DNA of 64,000 nt from Liolophura sinensis (taxonomy: Eukaryota; Mollusca; Polyplacophora; Chitonida; Chitonidae), in contig NC_088306.1 in NCBI RefSeq assembly GCF_032854445.1, forward strand, positions 18,695,764-18,759,763. Reading direction: 5' to 3'. A model generated the notes under the pieces. The model did no database searches and was not told the origin of the DNA. It was given only the letters and a program-made list of their open reading frames with translations. The position numbers and the translations under genes were made by a program. Below are positions 1-10,850 of this stretch, piece after piece. The stretch's first letter is position 1, and each line of letters begins with the position of its first letter.

Positions 1-189
1 ACTAAACTTCTACTGTTCATGTATTACATACCGGCTTTGACTAAAACCTGTTCAACAGTTAGCTTTTTTTGTTAAAATCTTTTTGATTCCGTTTGCAATA
101 CAGAATGAATTTAAACAGTTTCTAAAACAATATTCATTATGGTTAGTATAGCCACGTGATTTCATTACAGAAATGCCGCCTCACGTCGG

Positions 190-1375
190 ATGTTCGTGTG
201 CCTGATTACATGTGTGATGCTCCTTATGATAGCCATTATGCGGTCAGAGACAGTTTTCTGCTACTTCTCCAAGGCGACACCGAGTTTAACACGCTCAATT
301 GTCCAGAGTCTTTGGTCTGATCGCGACAAACAGAGCGCAGTGTTTTCTCTTCCCCCTAAAGTATCCACGTCATCCTTCACTCCTGAACAGTCCCATAGAA
401 ACGCGCATGCCAAGTGTAAGGAAAAACGTCACGTGATCTACGTCAGAATCCCCAAAACTGGAAGCAGCACGATGACCTATCTCATTTGGCGATTTGGAAA
501 TTCCAGAGGTCTCAGGTTTTTGCTTCCAAGGCCAGGTTTTCAAGACACCCAACACAAACTCACGTTCAGAAGGTTTTACTTACCAAATGCGAACAAATAT
601 TGCGATTTGATGGCCAATCACGTGATCTATGGTTACGCAAATTTCAAACGATATTTTCCTGCTGATGTTGTCTTCGTTTCTCTGTTACGAGAACCAATGG
701 ACCAGTTATATTCAACCATCTATTACCTGAACTATAACATTCCTGGAGAAAACAAAGTAAAAAATTATTTACTCGACCCTGTAAAATATGAACCCAAATC
801 TGGTTATCGATTCTTCACCCATAACCCAATGATGTCATATTTTGGCTTAGCTCCGAGTTATTTTCGAAATGTTGATAAAATCCGTCAAAAAATCGCAGAA
901 GTTGATGACAAATTTGCAATGGTGTTGATTTTGGAGAAATTTGACGAGTCGCTGGTGTTACTCAAACGTAAGCTCTGCTGGACGACAAATGATATTTTAT
1001 ATATGGTCCAAAATGAGAACAGAAAAAAAACCAGTTGTAAATATTACCGCACAGGACAAAGAGAACCTAAAAAACTGGTCAATGGCGGACTACACTTTGT
1101 ATGAACACTTTCTTAGTAAACTTCAACGATCCATTGAAACCGAAGGGGAAGACTTTCAACAGGAACTCTCATTGTTCCGTGCTATTCAACGACAATTCGT
1201 GGAATTTTGCCGAAGTCCAAACTCTAACCAAACGCTGAGAATCGCGTCTAGTAAATTTTCTGCGAAATTTAAAGTTCCATACAGGGATTGTCAGTGGATG
1301 GCAACACGTGGACGGCACGTGCTACAGGACATTCGACGTCAACAAAGTCTGACCAATTTTTGTAATTATGAATAA
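190..1375 (+). CDS. Gal3ST-like sulfotransferase, copy 1 (one frameshift)
   Basis: Galactose-3-O-sulfotransferase-like protein, a Golgi type II membrane enzyme family that moves sulfate from PAPS to galactose on glycolipids or glycoproteins. Seen: an N-terminal hydrophobic anchor (residues 3-17), a 5'-phosphosulfate-binding loop IPKTGSST (87-94), and a 3'-phosphate-binding segment VSLLREP (163-169) followed by an aromatic helix. The reading frame breaks in an A8 run at 1023-1030; with one A fewer it continues to a stop at 1373-1375, giving about 394 aa, the usual family length. The original start was probably ATG 173, aligned with the start of copy 2 at 18674; a 1-base loss puts it out of frame here, so ATG 190 is used. 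A splice acceptor (ttcattacag) ends just before, so an upstream noncoding exon is likely. An AATAAA overlaps the stop. Family assignment is strong; substrate is unknown. Pseudogene or homopolymer error both fit the frameshift. Confidence 0.82.
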
Positions 1376-1928
1376 AAAAAAAAACTCTGAGCATGTATGC
1401 TAAAATATTAAGGTGGATTTGTAATTCGTTTATCACTTGTATCTGGCATATATATATTTATTATCTACCTATTACCAATATTTCACAAAGATATGACCAA
1501 AGTTGTCCATAATGACACAAAAACTCGGTGACAAGGAGCGGAGACAATGAGGTTTACTCGAAGTCTCTAGAAACTTTTCCCAAGATACCATAGCTCCAGA
1601 GCTGAAAAACAACACAAGAAAAACTATTTTTGTATTCTATATTTCGGCGTGACTTCAGGGATTAGTGAAGAAACAAAACCTTTCTCTCCTTCAGGAAACA
1701 GAAACAAACAGTTTTTTGTACATGGCCACATACTTACTTTGAAATATAGAACACCAAAACTTGGTGTTGACTTTAATGTTAGTCAGAAAAAAATATTGTT
1801 TTCACTGCCTATTAAAATGAGAAACGGTCATAATGAAAACGTTGTATGTAATGCAAAGCAATGAGTCCACAGTGAAAGAAAGTATGTATCCGCTATACAC
1901 TAAATGTTTCTCGTCTTGTGCCCAGTTG
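1376..1928. other. Convergent 3' region
   Basis: Short intergenic stretch between two tail-to-tail genes; probably the 3' UTR of the SLC16-family gene. No other gene seen. Confidence 0.4.
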
Positions 1929-2155
1929 TTAATCAGCGCTGGGAACCAGCAGTTCGACAGTTCTCGGTCGGATTTCGAGGTAAGCGGACGGAACTCCTGG
2001 TGTTGACAACTGGCTCGCGTACAGCACACTGCTGGGCCGCGAATGGCGAGGGCTTTTACACTCCGGGTCGTAAATGTCTAACTCCGCGACGTTCCTGGGC
2101 TGCTTGAACTTGATGAGAACGAAACCCAGGACTGCACTACATGCACAGGAGATAC
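1929..2155 (-). CDS. SLC16-family gene, coding exon 5 and stop
   Basis: Acceptor TCTGTTGCAG/GTATCTCC. Begins with helix 12 (ISCACSAVLGFVLIKF) and ends with a hydrophilic Pro/Ser-rich tail to TAA at 1931-1929. The phase agrees with exon 4. A possible AATAAA on this strand is at 1462-1457. Confidence 0.8.
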
Positions 2156-5100
2156 CTGCAACAGACGTTACAACTGGTGGTTACAGACTTCTGCATCATC
2201 TAACTACTAGGATGGTTAATACTCTACTGTAGGCATCTGTTGGGCATTACGAACTTGGTTGAACGAAAACAAGGCTGCATTCAGGCAAACCTATCATGTC
2301 TCATCCAATCAAATCGCCCCCAAGGCGTTCAGAGATTTGAAGAACATGATGTCTGAACAATGACGTGCTCAGGGGAAAATTAATACACGTATGAGTGCCC
2401 GATGATTAAACGTCAATCTACATATTTAACTCTTCGTGCATTTCCATAAATATTGCCATCTCCACCGAAAGTGTGTACCGGTACTTAATTAATTGGTAAA
2501 AAAAGTCAAACCCGCTAGACGTATGGGTTAGTAATCGTTATACAGCGTTGTAAGCGAAAGACCACTTAGATACGATCTGATTTCATTTCTTCTTTCATTT
2601 GTCTGGTGTTCAATTTTTCATTTATCTTGTGGGAATATTATTGTTAGAACCCACCGCACTTCGCTAGGTACAGGACAAAGGCTCCGACTGTAAGCCGCAC
2701 CCAAAACAGAGGACGCTGGATGCGATACGTGTATAAACCCAGACGGTTATCATCTCATTTGATTTGTGGTACATGCGGTACAAAATACAGTTTGTTTTGC
2801 AGAATCTTCCTGTTTCTTTGGGCTTTGGTTTTTGTCGTTGTACCCAAGAATATTCCACTTATACGATCGTGCGTTGAATTATTGGTGGAGACAAACACCA
2901 GCCGATTTCGGCATGTCTGAGTTTGTGCCCTTATTTTTTATACTGACACCTGCATAATACCAGCGATACTCGTATTTACCCAGTAGAACTGCAACATTTC
3001 AGCCTGCTAGCGAGGTTATGTATATCTTTTACTTCTACATAATGGAAGAATGGGGTCATTCATTTTGGCTTCGCTTTCATTGTAATTTTTTTTTTCAAAA
3101 GAGGTCTTAAGGGTAACAAGTCGTGTTGGCATCTCTCATTTCTCAGTCTTATTAAATGTATGCCACTGCCTTCCTTACATATCTGGATCGCGAACATAAT
3201 TAATAAACCACCTCAAATATGTGACGTGTGGGGTCAATGGTATTTTACACGTCGCATGTGGTTATAAATGAACACGGCCGAAGTAGTGATCTGAGTGACG
3301 TTTGACCTGTCACGTCACGTTGCACGTGAAGGTTGTCGTGGTCTACGTAATAGAGTGTGGACATCGGGGAGCAAAAGTGAACATGGCCTTTGTAACATTT
3401 CCACACGGTGTTATTCTTGCCCGAAGCACACATAATTCATTGTGAAGGCAAACTATGGGCATGTTATAGGCATGTTAACATTGAAGAAACAAGCTGTTTA
3501 GAGCATCAAATTACGAAATAAAAGGGCTAGACACCTGGTACCTGCAGTCCTAAATATACCTCCTATAGTTTGCAAATCCGTCGGGTGTTTGTGTATTACT
3601 AACATTAGTATAATACAACAAGATAGAGTCAACAAGGTACCCGCTGTAAACCAATCAGTAGGCGAGGGTCCCCCAATCATGACATAGAACGTAATTGGGC
3701 AAGGACTTGTCGTGTGTGGAGAGCGGTGCCGTGGACGACTCAGTAGGCGAGGTTCCATTCCATTCATGACGGAAAGCCATACTGATCAAGTATGATGTTG
3801 AAAGCGGTGCCGTGGACGACACAGTATGCCAGAATCCCCCCCCCCCCCCCCCCATCTACCCCCCAAGTCATGACAGTCATTGATTATTATGATGTGCAGA
3901 GGGGAACGGACAAAAGCCCCGGTGGACAAAAAGCCTCACAGAGCTTTTGTCCTGGATTCTGTACAAAGCGGTGCCGTGGTCGACACAGTACACGAGGGTT
4001 CCTTCAATCATGACAAGGAGCCAAGCAGGCTACCTGAATAATTTCAACTTGGCGGCCAAGAGTTTCAGCTCTTGCTTTTGCCAGATTATAGATTAGTAAA
4101 GAGGCTCACACGTAACCTGTGAAATACCGCCTCTTGTCAGTTTACCTCAGTTACCATTTTATTCTAACTATTCATTTAAAAAGTTGCAAATTATACAGCC
4201 CCTAGCACCATGGCTAAAGCTGAACTAGGTAAAAAAAGATACAGCGATGGTACATCACTGGTCGAGAAATACTCAAAATGCTATGTCGTCATTATATTTA
4301 ACATACAATCACATTAAAACGATGCAAAGGGGACAGGCCTCGGGGATGCTTAGCCCACCAGCAGGATTCTGGTGCATGCAGGAATACAATACAACTAAGA
4401 CGTACAGCATAGAGAGAAAAACCAGAGCAGCGGCGACAGTGTGATAGCTGGCAAATGCTCACACGTAACCAGTGAAATTTACCTTGTGAATTTACATCAA
4501 TTACAGTTTTATTATACCTGTTAATGTAAATGCATATGTCTCTTAATAAACGTCGCCCATTTTGTTTTCAGTAAACAAACCGTCATTTAAGCCCGGCGCA
4601 CACGAGAGCTATGTGCTTAGCAAAAACTTCATTCGTCGCACTTTCCTTAAGCAATTAACTCTGGTCTGCGGTCAACTTTTCCGTAAGTTTTTGCCTTTTG
4701 TGGAGGTGTGCCAGTATCTAACGTGTTTGATAATTTCTTTCATTTGTGCATTATGTCTTGCCGTGTGTGACGAAAGAAAGCTATTTCCTTTCAAGCGTTT
4801 CCATGTCACATGATCTGGAATATGGGCGGTCCACAACGACATGATAATAGCAGACGACCAAAGCCGACATCTGTGTGTTATGAATATAGAAATGCAAACA
4901 TTCGGCCTACGAGTTTGACCAAGTTTACCGGCGATTTCTTCCTGTGGCGATATCATCTTATCCCGATCTTTGAAATCTATGGAGCGAACATCATGAAAGC
5001 ACGGACAGCATGGCCACAATTCAACCAAATTAGGCTATCTTCCAGCGTCTGTTATCATGTCGCTGTGGACCGCCATCTTGCAGATCATGTGACCTGAAAA

Positions 5101-8100
5101 AGCTTGTGCATTGCCCACTATCTGAAAGAAGATAGCTTTCGTTCGTCGCACACGACAAAACATTGTGCATGAATGTCTTTGATATTTGGCGCAGCTCCAC
5201 AAAAGACAAAAACTTACAGAAAAGTTCACTGCAGACGAGAGTAAAGTGTTCGAGGCAAGTGCCGCGAATAAATTTTTGCTAAGCAAATAGTTCCCGGGCT
5301 TAAACGTCATGCGTGCTTAACTTACCTGCAAACACAAAGCTGTATAGGTAAGACCCTGAAGACTCCGCCAAGAGAGCTGCGAGACAAAAATTAATGTTTG
5401 GGAATAAAAATAAATAAATATTAATTAGTTTATTTATTTGATCATTAGTTATCGTCGAATTAAAAAACTTCCGATACTTTGACGATTAGTTTTAATGGTG
5501 GAATAAATACAATAAAGTTTTACGATAAAGATTAAGTTTTAAATCTCATGCATAGTGTAAATATTTAATGAAATACGGTACTAAGTGTTGTGAACGCGCG
5601 TTTACATTTGTGTTGAGTATAGATAATTAATGTTACATGGCACAGTTAACTGTGGTTTAACGCTATCATATGATGTTCAACATATGTTCTAACAGATAAG
5701 GGTAATTCATTGATTTGATCGGTGAATATTCACTTATACGCCGGTGGCCAGCATTATGGTGGGAAGAAATCGGACAGAGCCCAAGGGAAAGGATGAGGGT
5801 AATTGTTCAATACATTCTATGCTTAGCATGTAGACGACAACAAGAAAGAGGTTACTGTGAAGTATTTCTTTAAAACCATTAGGCGTGAGGACGGAAATGC
5901 CGTTTGTTATTTCAACTGATTTCGTTACCTGTCACGGGCGGTCCTATCAAGTAGCCAGTTCCCGATACCATCATCTCGACGCCGAAGGCTGTAGCAAGGT
6001 GCGCCAGTCCTGCTAAGTCTTTCGTCATTGGCGTTAGCACTACGTAAGGTCCTCCGGTAAAGAGTCCCATTAGACCAGCAAATGCCATGGACAACGTTAA
6101 AGAGGGAGAAACAAAGGGAAAGCCTGTTGTCAAGACAGCTATTATGGCAAACGAAGCACAATATAAAATAAACTTGTCCACGAAGGCTACAGTAAATCCC
6201 GTGAGAAGTCGCGAGACAATGTTACAGACGCCCATGACTGTGAAGAGAAGCGCAGACTGTGTCATGGTGGCTCCGTTGAACATGACGTAGCTGGGTAAAT
6301 ACATGTTCACCCAGGAAACGGTTATACTCCACAGGAAAATGCTGCTGTAAAACAAAAGCATGGGCAGGCTGAGGACGACTTTCAAAGAAGTTTTAATCGT
6401 CTTCTTCCAGTGAGACTCCGGACCAGAAGGGGGGTCATCCAGAGGTTTCTCCGTGACGGCTCCTGGGTGGTCGGAATGATCAGCACGATTCCCCCAATGG
6501 GATCTTTCCACGCTGTTCGGATGAATAATCATGGCAGACACGAACAGATTGGCGCTGATCCCAGCTAACATCAGGAACATTCCACGCCAGCCGAAAACGT
6601 TCTCGAAGAATCCAAGCAGCGGGGCACCAACTAGCATACCGATTCCTCCTCCAGTCATGACCAGGGCGATGGCCACGTTTAAGTACTTGTCAAAGTAAAA
6701 CCCTATTATCACCACAGAAGGTGCAAATACCATACCAGAGCCAAGGCCTGCAAAACAAACAAGTTTCTTGTGACTGATGATATAGAAAACAGTGGGCAAT
6801 TTTAACGTGGCATTGACCACATCCGCAGACCGGACAGGTAGATGTTAGTGTTACAGTAGTAACCCTGTAATGAGTTCCAGTGTAATACTATTTTATGATT
6901 CCACTATTTCTCCTTCGAAAGCTCAGCTCAATTTCAGATTAATAAGTCTTAGCGCTCATCTCACCTAACATTGTCCTTTCGACCAACACGTACGTGAGTT
7001 TTACGCATCTCAATTGTCACTGTAAGGAAACGGTGAGGTTTAAGAGTAAATGAATGGTCATGGCTAAACGGCCTATCGGCAATATTTCAGTACGTCTGTA
7101 AGGGCAACCTCACTTGTCATTAAGAACAGTGTTATGTTTTAGATTAAAGTTCCTCACCTGTCATTAAGGACAGTGTGATGTTTTAAATTAAGGCTCCCAT
7201 GAGATTCTCCAGACTACCTCACCTGACATTAAGGACAGACTAATCTTTTAGAATCAGTCTCCATGGATTTCTGCTCACTACCTCACCTGTCATTACGGAC
7301 AGTGTCATGTATTACATTAAGGCTCCATTGGGTTTCTGCTGGCTATCTCACCTGTCATTAAGGAGAGAGTGACGTACAGGTGGTCCAGTCTTGTGACAAA
7401 TGCACTGGCTGTACAGCCGATGAAGATGAGGAGGCTACCGAGCATCATGGACGTTCTACAGCTGGTCATGTTTGTCAAGAATCCAACCAACGGACCTACG
7501 ACGGTAAAGTTATTTATTGATTTATTTACTTATTTGATTGGTGTTTTACGCCGTACTCAAGAATATTTCACTTATTCCACGGCGGCCAGCATTGTGATGG
7601 GACGAAATAGGGCAGATTCCGGGGGGAAACCCACGACCATCAGCAGGTTGCTGGAAGACCTACACACATACGGGGGTAAAGTTAAGACGAAGAATAGCAG
7701 TATGATACCCACAATAGTGCAAAGCTAATGTATACGTCTGAGTTGACACTGCTATAACGGCCTTGCACACTTCATCTGACACTGTTCACAGTTGTAAGAG
7801 ATTGTGACACTCTTACGAAGAATCTGCGAGCTATATTTAATGATAAATTATGGAGTCCACAAATTCGCATAATATATCCAGTAACTTAAAGTTAATTTAT
7901 TTATTTAAACGACTGATATTTTACACCATACTCAAGAATATTTCACTTATACGACGATGGCCAGCATTACGGTGGGAGGAAATCGACCATAGCCTGGGGG
8001 AAACATACGACCATCCACAGGCTGCTCCAATGATTATATTTCTAATGGTCTTAAATAAATGTTATATCATATACATGTTTTTATATATTGTTTTTAGTTT

Positions 8101-9707
8101 TGTGTGCATTTATTTATTTATTATTCGATCGGTGAATACGGCATGCAAGCATTCCCCCTTATATGACGGTGCTCTAGTTATTAGGTGGAGGAGATCGGGC
8201 AGAACCCACTGGAAACCAATCACACCTGTCTACTTACCTCAGCGTAAAGTGTGGAACCACACATAACATCAGAAACCAACTGATTCAACATTGACATTTG
8301 AAGGCCCTTGGAACAGTAGAGAAATATCTTCAGTTTCATGCAAAAATAGAGGTCATCCACATCAAACGGTATCAATTCAATAAAATGTGGTATAGTAATA
8401 ATCGTTATTATTGGAAGGTTTTCCGTGGCCGGGGGGGTAGTCAGCGCGCCAGCGCGGCGCAATTACCCAAATGTCTCTCACCAGTGCTGTCGATGAGAGT
8501 TCAAGTCCAGCTCATGGTGGCTTCCTCTCCGGGCGTACGTGGGAGAGTCTGACAGCGGCCTGCGGATAGTCAGGTTTCCCCCATCATAATGCTGGCCGCT
8601 CTCGTAGAAGTGAAACAGTCTTCAGTAAGGCGTAAAACACCAGTGAAATAAATAAATAAATATTGAAAGGTTTAAGACATGCCGGTTTACGAAACTGGCC
8701 CAGCTTTGTTTATTGTGTGGCGGGGCACCAAATGCCACAGACTCCTAAAAATGCCCTTTTCACATGATGTTTTGAATATAAAGGTTGATAATGAACATTG
8801 AAAAAAAAAAGTTAATTATTCTGTTAATCTGTTAATCTCAACAGAGAGTGTGTTGTCTGAGTGATGCCACAGTGTATTCTGTTGTTATAACACAGTATTC
8901 TGTTATGTTTAACACAATACACTGTTAGTCTAATAGAATGATTATGAATGATGAATGAATTAATAGAATATGTGTGTTATATTCAACAGAATAAGCTTCT
9001 TCAATAACAGAGTACATTCTAGCATAGACAACATACTTTCTGTTAAATTCAACAGGTTTTTTTTTTTGAGAGAGAGAGAATCACCGGGGTTTAATAGTAT
9101 ATGTTGTCCGCTGTTGTAATACATAAGGAGTATCCGTATTTAAACTATACAGTGCAACAAAAGTAAGTCCCCCCCAAACGTATTTTGATATCTCCCTTGA
9201 TATGTAACAGATCGCAATGAAATTCTGCACACACTATCACAGTAATCCGGCGGACGTGGTGTATCAAGGATTAGCTTGTGAAATTTTCAAAATGGACCGA
9301 TTTTCAGTTTGCGCATGCCCATTAGCGCACAACTGCACCTGCACGTTAATATTTGATATACCACGTCCACTGGATTACAGTGATGATGTGTGCAAAATTT
9401 CATTGCGATCTGGTACATATCAAGGAAGATATCAAACAACGTTTTGGGGGGGGGGGGTACTTTTGTTGCACTGTTGCCCTATAATCTTTACTTCGTCTTT
9501 ACCTGTTAAATTGACTAGAGAAGTTGTTATACTGAGAACCCAGGATGTCTTCACCAGTCCTTCGTCGAACGTGTCTAGCAGGACGATCTGTATGACGCCT
9601 AAGCTGTACACCAACACGGCAATGATGATTTCAGCAAGCATTGCCGAAGCCATGACAAGCCAGGCCCAGCCGCGGTCCACGTCAGGCGCTCTGTCCCGGA
9701 GGACCAT
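1929..9707 (-). CDS. SLC16 monocarboxylate-transporter-family gene, five coding exons
   Basis: Twelve-helix major facilitator of the SLC16 family in the plasma membrane; members carry monocarboxylates, thyroid hormones or aromatic amino acids, and the substrate here is unknown. Exons joined by me: 9707-9503, 7495-7352, 6747-5929, 5376-5326, 2155-1929. Every junction is GT-AG, all introns are phase 1, and the sum is 1446 bases: 481 codons plus TAA with no internal stop. Family marks: DRGWAW at the start of helix 1 (family [D/E]G[G/S]WGW), the conserved 144-base second exon, GLGSGMVFAP in helix 4, YFDKYLNVAIALVMTGGG in helix 5, and a central cytoplasmic loop between helices 6 and 7. Exon 4 ends helix 11 and exon 5 carries helix 12 and a cytoplasmic tail of about 60 residues. 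ATG 9707 is the first Met before DRGWAW; an acceptor-like site at 9735 suggests a 5' exon further up. The gene converges on sulfotransferase copy 1. Confidence 0.88.
2835..2896 (-). repeat. SINE-A fragment, degenerate
   Basis: Only the 3' segment is recognisable (ccaagaatattccacttat, then tggtggaga). It lies in intron 4 of the SLC16-family gene. Confidence 0.45.
3630..4015. repeat. Degenerate tandem repeat, about 4 units
   Basis: Repeated blocks share gcggtgccgtgg (3723, 3811, 3970) followed by acacagta, a g/c-rich block and aatcatgaca. Spacing is irregular (about 85-160 bases). A C18 run interrupts at 3836-3853. Confidence 0.6.
4099..4216 (-). repeat. Dispersed repeat R1, copy 1
   Basis: Reverse-strand copy of a family defined by comparison inside this window. 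Shared cores: cacacgtaacctgtgaaat, tttacctcagtt, attttattctaact and a cccctagcaccatgg block. Confidence 0.6.
4447..4536 (-). repeat. Dispersed repeat R1, copy 2 (short)
   Basis: Second reverse-strand fragment: gctcacacgtaaccagtga, then gttttattatacctgtta. It lies 230 bases from copy 1 in the same orientation. Confidence 0.55.
4587..5303. mobile_element. 709-bp foldback DNA transposon
   Basis: The two ends are inverted repeats of about 280 bases: TTTAAGCCCGG at the left, CCGGGCTTAAA at the right, with matching inner blocks (cttagcaaaaa, gtaagtttttg, cttttgtggag, tcacatgatctg, cggtccaca, cgacatgataa). It is bounded by TTAA on both sides (4587-4590, 5300-5303). Just outside, CGTCA occurs on both sides, so the duplication could be TTAA (piggyBac or Kolobok type) or the 5-mer. 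No transposase; ORFs inside are arm shadows. It sits in intron 4 of the SLC16-family gene, next to exon 4. Confidence 0.85.
5326..5376 (-). CDS. SLC16-family gene, coding exon 4 (51 bases)
   Basis: A microexon flanked by TTTTTGTCTCGCAG and GCAG/GTAAGTT. Phase 1 to phase 1; it translates to ALLAESSGSYLYSFVFAG (first and last codons split). This fits the family's post-GPP segment, where vertebrate members have a W-YD-T--Y motif; that motif is only partly kept here (GSYLYSF). The donor lies 22 bases from the end of a 709-bp foldback element. Confidence 0.8.
5708..5800 (-). repeat. SINE-A fragment
   Basis: The 3' half of the tRNA-derived SINE (ttatacgccggtggccagca, then ggacagagccc), in intron 3 of the SLC16-family gene. 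Confidence 0.75.
5929..6747 (-). CDS. SLC16-family gene, coding exon 3 (819 bases)
   Basis: Acceptor TTTGTTTTGCAG/GCCTTGG, donor GTGACAG/GTAACG. Carries helices 4 to most of 11: GLGSGMVFAP, the helix 5 signature YFDKYLNVAIALVMTGG, a hydrophilic loop of about 45 residues rich in His, Pro and Glu, then helices 7-11 ending GYLIGPPVTG. No stop or frameshift. Confidence 0.9.
7100..7360. repeat. Minisatellite of about 64 bp duplicating a splice donor
   Basis: Five spaced copies of cctcacctgtcattaagga (near 7107, 7153, 7217, 7281, 7346) with shared gacagtgt and attaaggctcc blocks. The last copy is the real donor of SLC16 exon 2; the others lie in the following intron. Confidence 0.8.
7352..7495 (-). 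CDS. SLC16-family gene, coding exon 2 (144 bases)
   Basis: Acceptor CCGTCGTAG/GTCCG, donor ATGACAG/GTGAGA, phase 1 at both ends. Translates to the helix 2-3 region (GPLVGFLTNMTSCR through HLYVTLSLMTG). A 144-base exon at this place is typical of SLC16 genes. The donor region is duplicated downstream in the intron as a minisatellite. Confidence 0.88.
7510..7675 (-). repeat. SINE-A copy, 3' two thirds
   Basis: Begins with the (AAAT)n-type tail on the reverse strand, then gttttacgccgtactcaaga and the conserved gccagca...ggaaac block; the tRNA head is missing. It is in intron 1 of the SLC16-family gene, immediately before exon 2. Confidence 0.85.
7893..8025 (-). repeat. SINE-A copy, 3' half
   Basis: Tail, ccatactcaagaatatttca and gccagcattacggtgggagg are present; the head is absent. 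Intron 1 of the SLC16-family gene. Confidence 0.8.
8106..8218 (-). repeat. SINE-A copy, degenerate
   Basis: A tttatttatttatt tail then a diverged body ending cgggcagaaccc. Same orientation as the previous two copies. Confidence 0.6.
8428..8662 (+). repeat. SINE-A copy, near full length
   Basis: A decayed tRNA-like head with B-box-like gagttcaagtcc, the body cttcctctccgg, then ggcgtaaaacaccagtgaaa and an (aata)n tail. Confidence 0.85.
8800..9062. mobile_element. Putative MITE, CTGTTAA family, copy 1
   Basis: AT-rich block with repeated inverted ctgttaa / aacagaat motifs and atgccacagtgtattctgtt. It resembles 50775-50990 and 61249-61486. The ends are not sharp here. Confidence 0.5.
9150..9473. 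mobile_element. 324-bp foldback element, Tc1/mariner-like ends
   Basis: Perfect outer inverted repeat CAGTGCAACAAAAGTA (9150-9165 and the complement ending 9473). Homology between the arms continues for about 120 bases through G/C runs, tgatatctcccttgatatgt, agatcgcaatgaaatt and gacgtggtgtatcaa. A TA lies at the left edge; the right flank is TT, so the TA duplication is imperfect. No transposase ORF. It is in SLC16 intron 1. Confidence 0.85.
9503..9707 (-). CDS. SLC16-family gene, coding exon 1
   Basis: Encodes residues 1-68 with the family signature DRGWAW and helix 1-2. The donor reads ACAG/GTAAAG and the exon ends in phase 1. Reading remains open upstream of the Met to an acceptor-like CCTCAG at 9735-9740, so the exon may start at 9734. 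A 324-bp foldback element begins 30 bases into the intron. Confidence 0.85.
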
Positions 9708-10260
9708 CGTGGACCAACCCTCGGTCCGGCTGTACTGAGGTGTGGGATGAACAGGAGCCGATCAGAGGGCGGGGTGGGAAAGGAACGAAACGAGGATGGT
9801 GCTGGGTTCAGCAGGCCTGGATCAGCATCTTATGCAAGTACACCCAACCCTGGCGTGACAGGCAGATCACGAGGCGTGACGATGTTAACACCTGTAGACA
9901 GTGCCTCCGTGCCCAGGCCCTCGCAGTACGGTATGTTTCAGCTCTCAGCAAACAAACGTATGTAGGGCCGAGTCAGTCATCTTCATTTACACACACGCGT
10001 GAGCGCGCAGGCCTGATCTAAGACTACGTTCTCCTTAGACTAAACATAAGACCACTATTTATTCCAAAGTCCTCTATTCATTGAAAGAAAAGATAACACC
10101 AGCCCAAATGTATGTAGGTTATACATGGATAAAGTGTCCCACAGGAAGTTTAAAAAGCATAACTTTTTATTTTTGCGATGTTGCACAACCGAGATAGCAC
10201 AGTTCAAAGTAAGCAATATCGCGCATATTGACATCGTGGAAAACATTACCATGCTAGTGG

Positions 10261-10846
10261 TTTTAAAGGAGAAGAAAACATAAAAATGATGCCAAAATCA
10301 GATGCAAGAGCGTCAAAACTTAGTTACAAATATCATCTTTAACATTTTTTTGGAATTTTTTTTTTCAAGAGAAAGGGTATTTGAAAAGATTTTTGTATGG
10401 GGGGGGGATATTTGGGACCAACTTTTGTTATTTATCGTCGTTGCATAATAATGTTCTAAATAAGGATGCGGTGCTTGTCTAATAAATTTATTTGAATGTA
10501 AATTTGTTTATATCCAAACATATGCATTTAACCTAAATTATGATAATATTTATGAGCATATTAAAATATAAATATGATCCAAATTTAGGTTTAATACATT
10601 TGCTAGCTGGAAAGAACAAATTCTAGTGCAAAAATATTTATTAAACCTTTGTTACATCCTCATTTATGACATTATTAACAAAAGACTATAAATACCAAAG
10701 GTGGTCCCAAATACCCACCTTACAAAAATTATTTTCAAGTGTCTATTTTCTCCTTACGGAAAAATATTGAAGTCCACATTTAGGAATAATTTTTCACTCT
10801 CTTTCATCTGAACTTTATGTCATGTTTATGTTTTCTCCACTTTTAA
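10261..10846. mobile_element. Foldback element F2, about 586 bp
   Basis: Left (10261-10440) and right (10680-10846) parts are inverted copies: aggagaagaaaacat, then gtatttgggaccaac against its complement, then ttatttat. The central 240 bases are AT-rich. A single left-type arm recurs at 44998-45168. Confidence 0.75.
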
Positions 10847-10850
10847 CGTT

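Noticed and set aside
4672-5310. ORFs of 91-118 codons on both strands
   Set aside because: They lie in the arms of the foldback element and mirror each other.
9747-9965. Plus-strand ORF rich in Ser, Pro and Gly upstream of SLC16 exon 1
   Set aside because: Composition looks protein-like and a GTATGT follows, but there is no domain and no matching partner exon. It may be shadow or 5' sequence of the SLC16-family gene.
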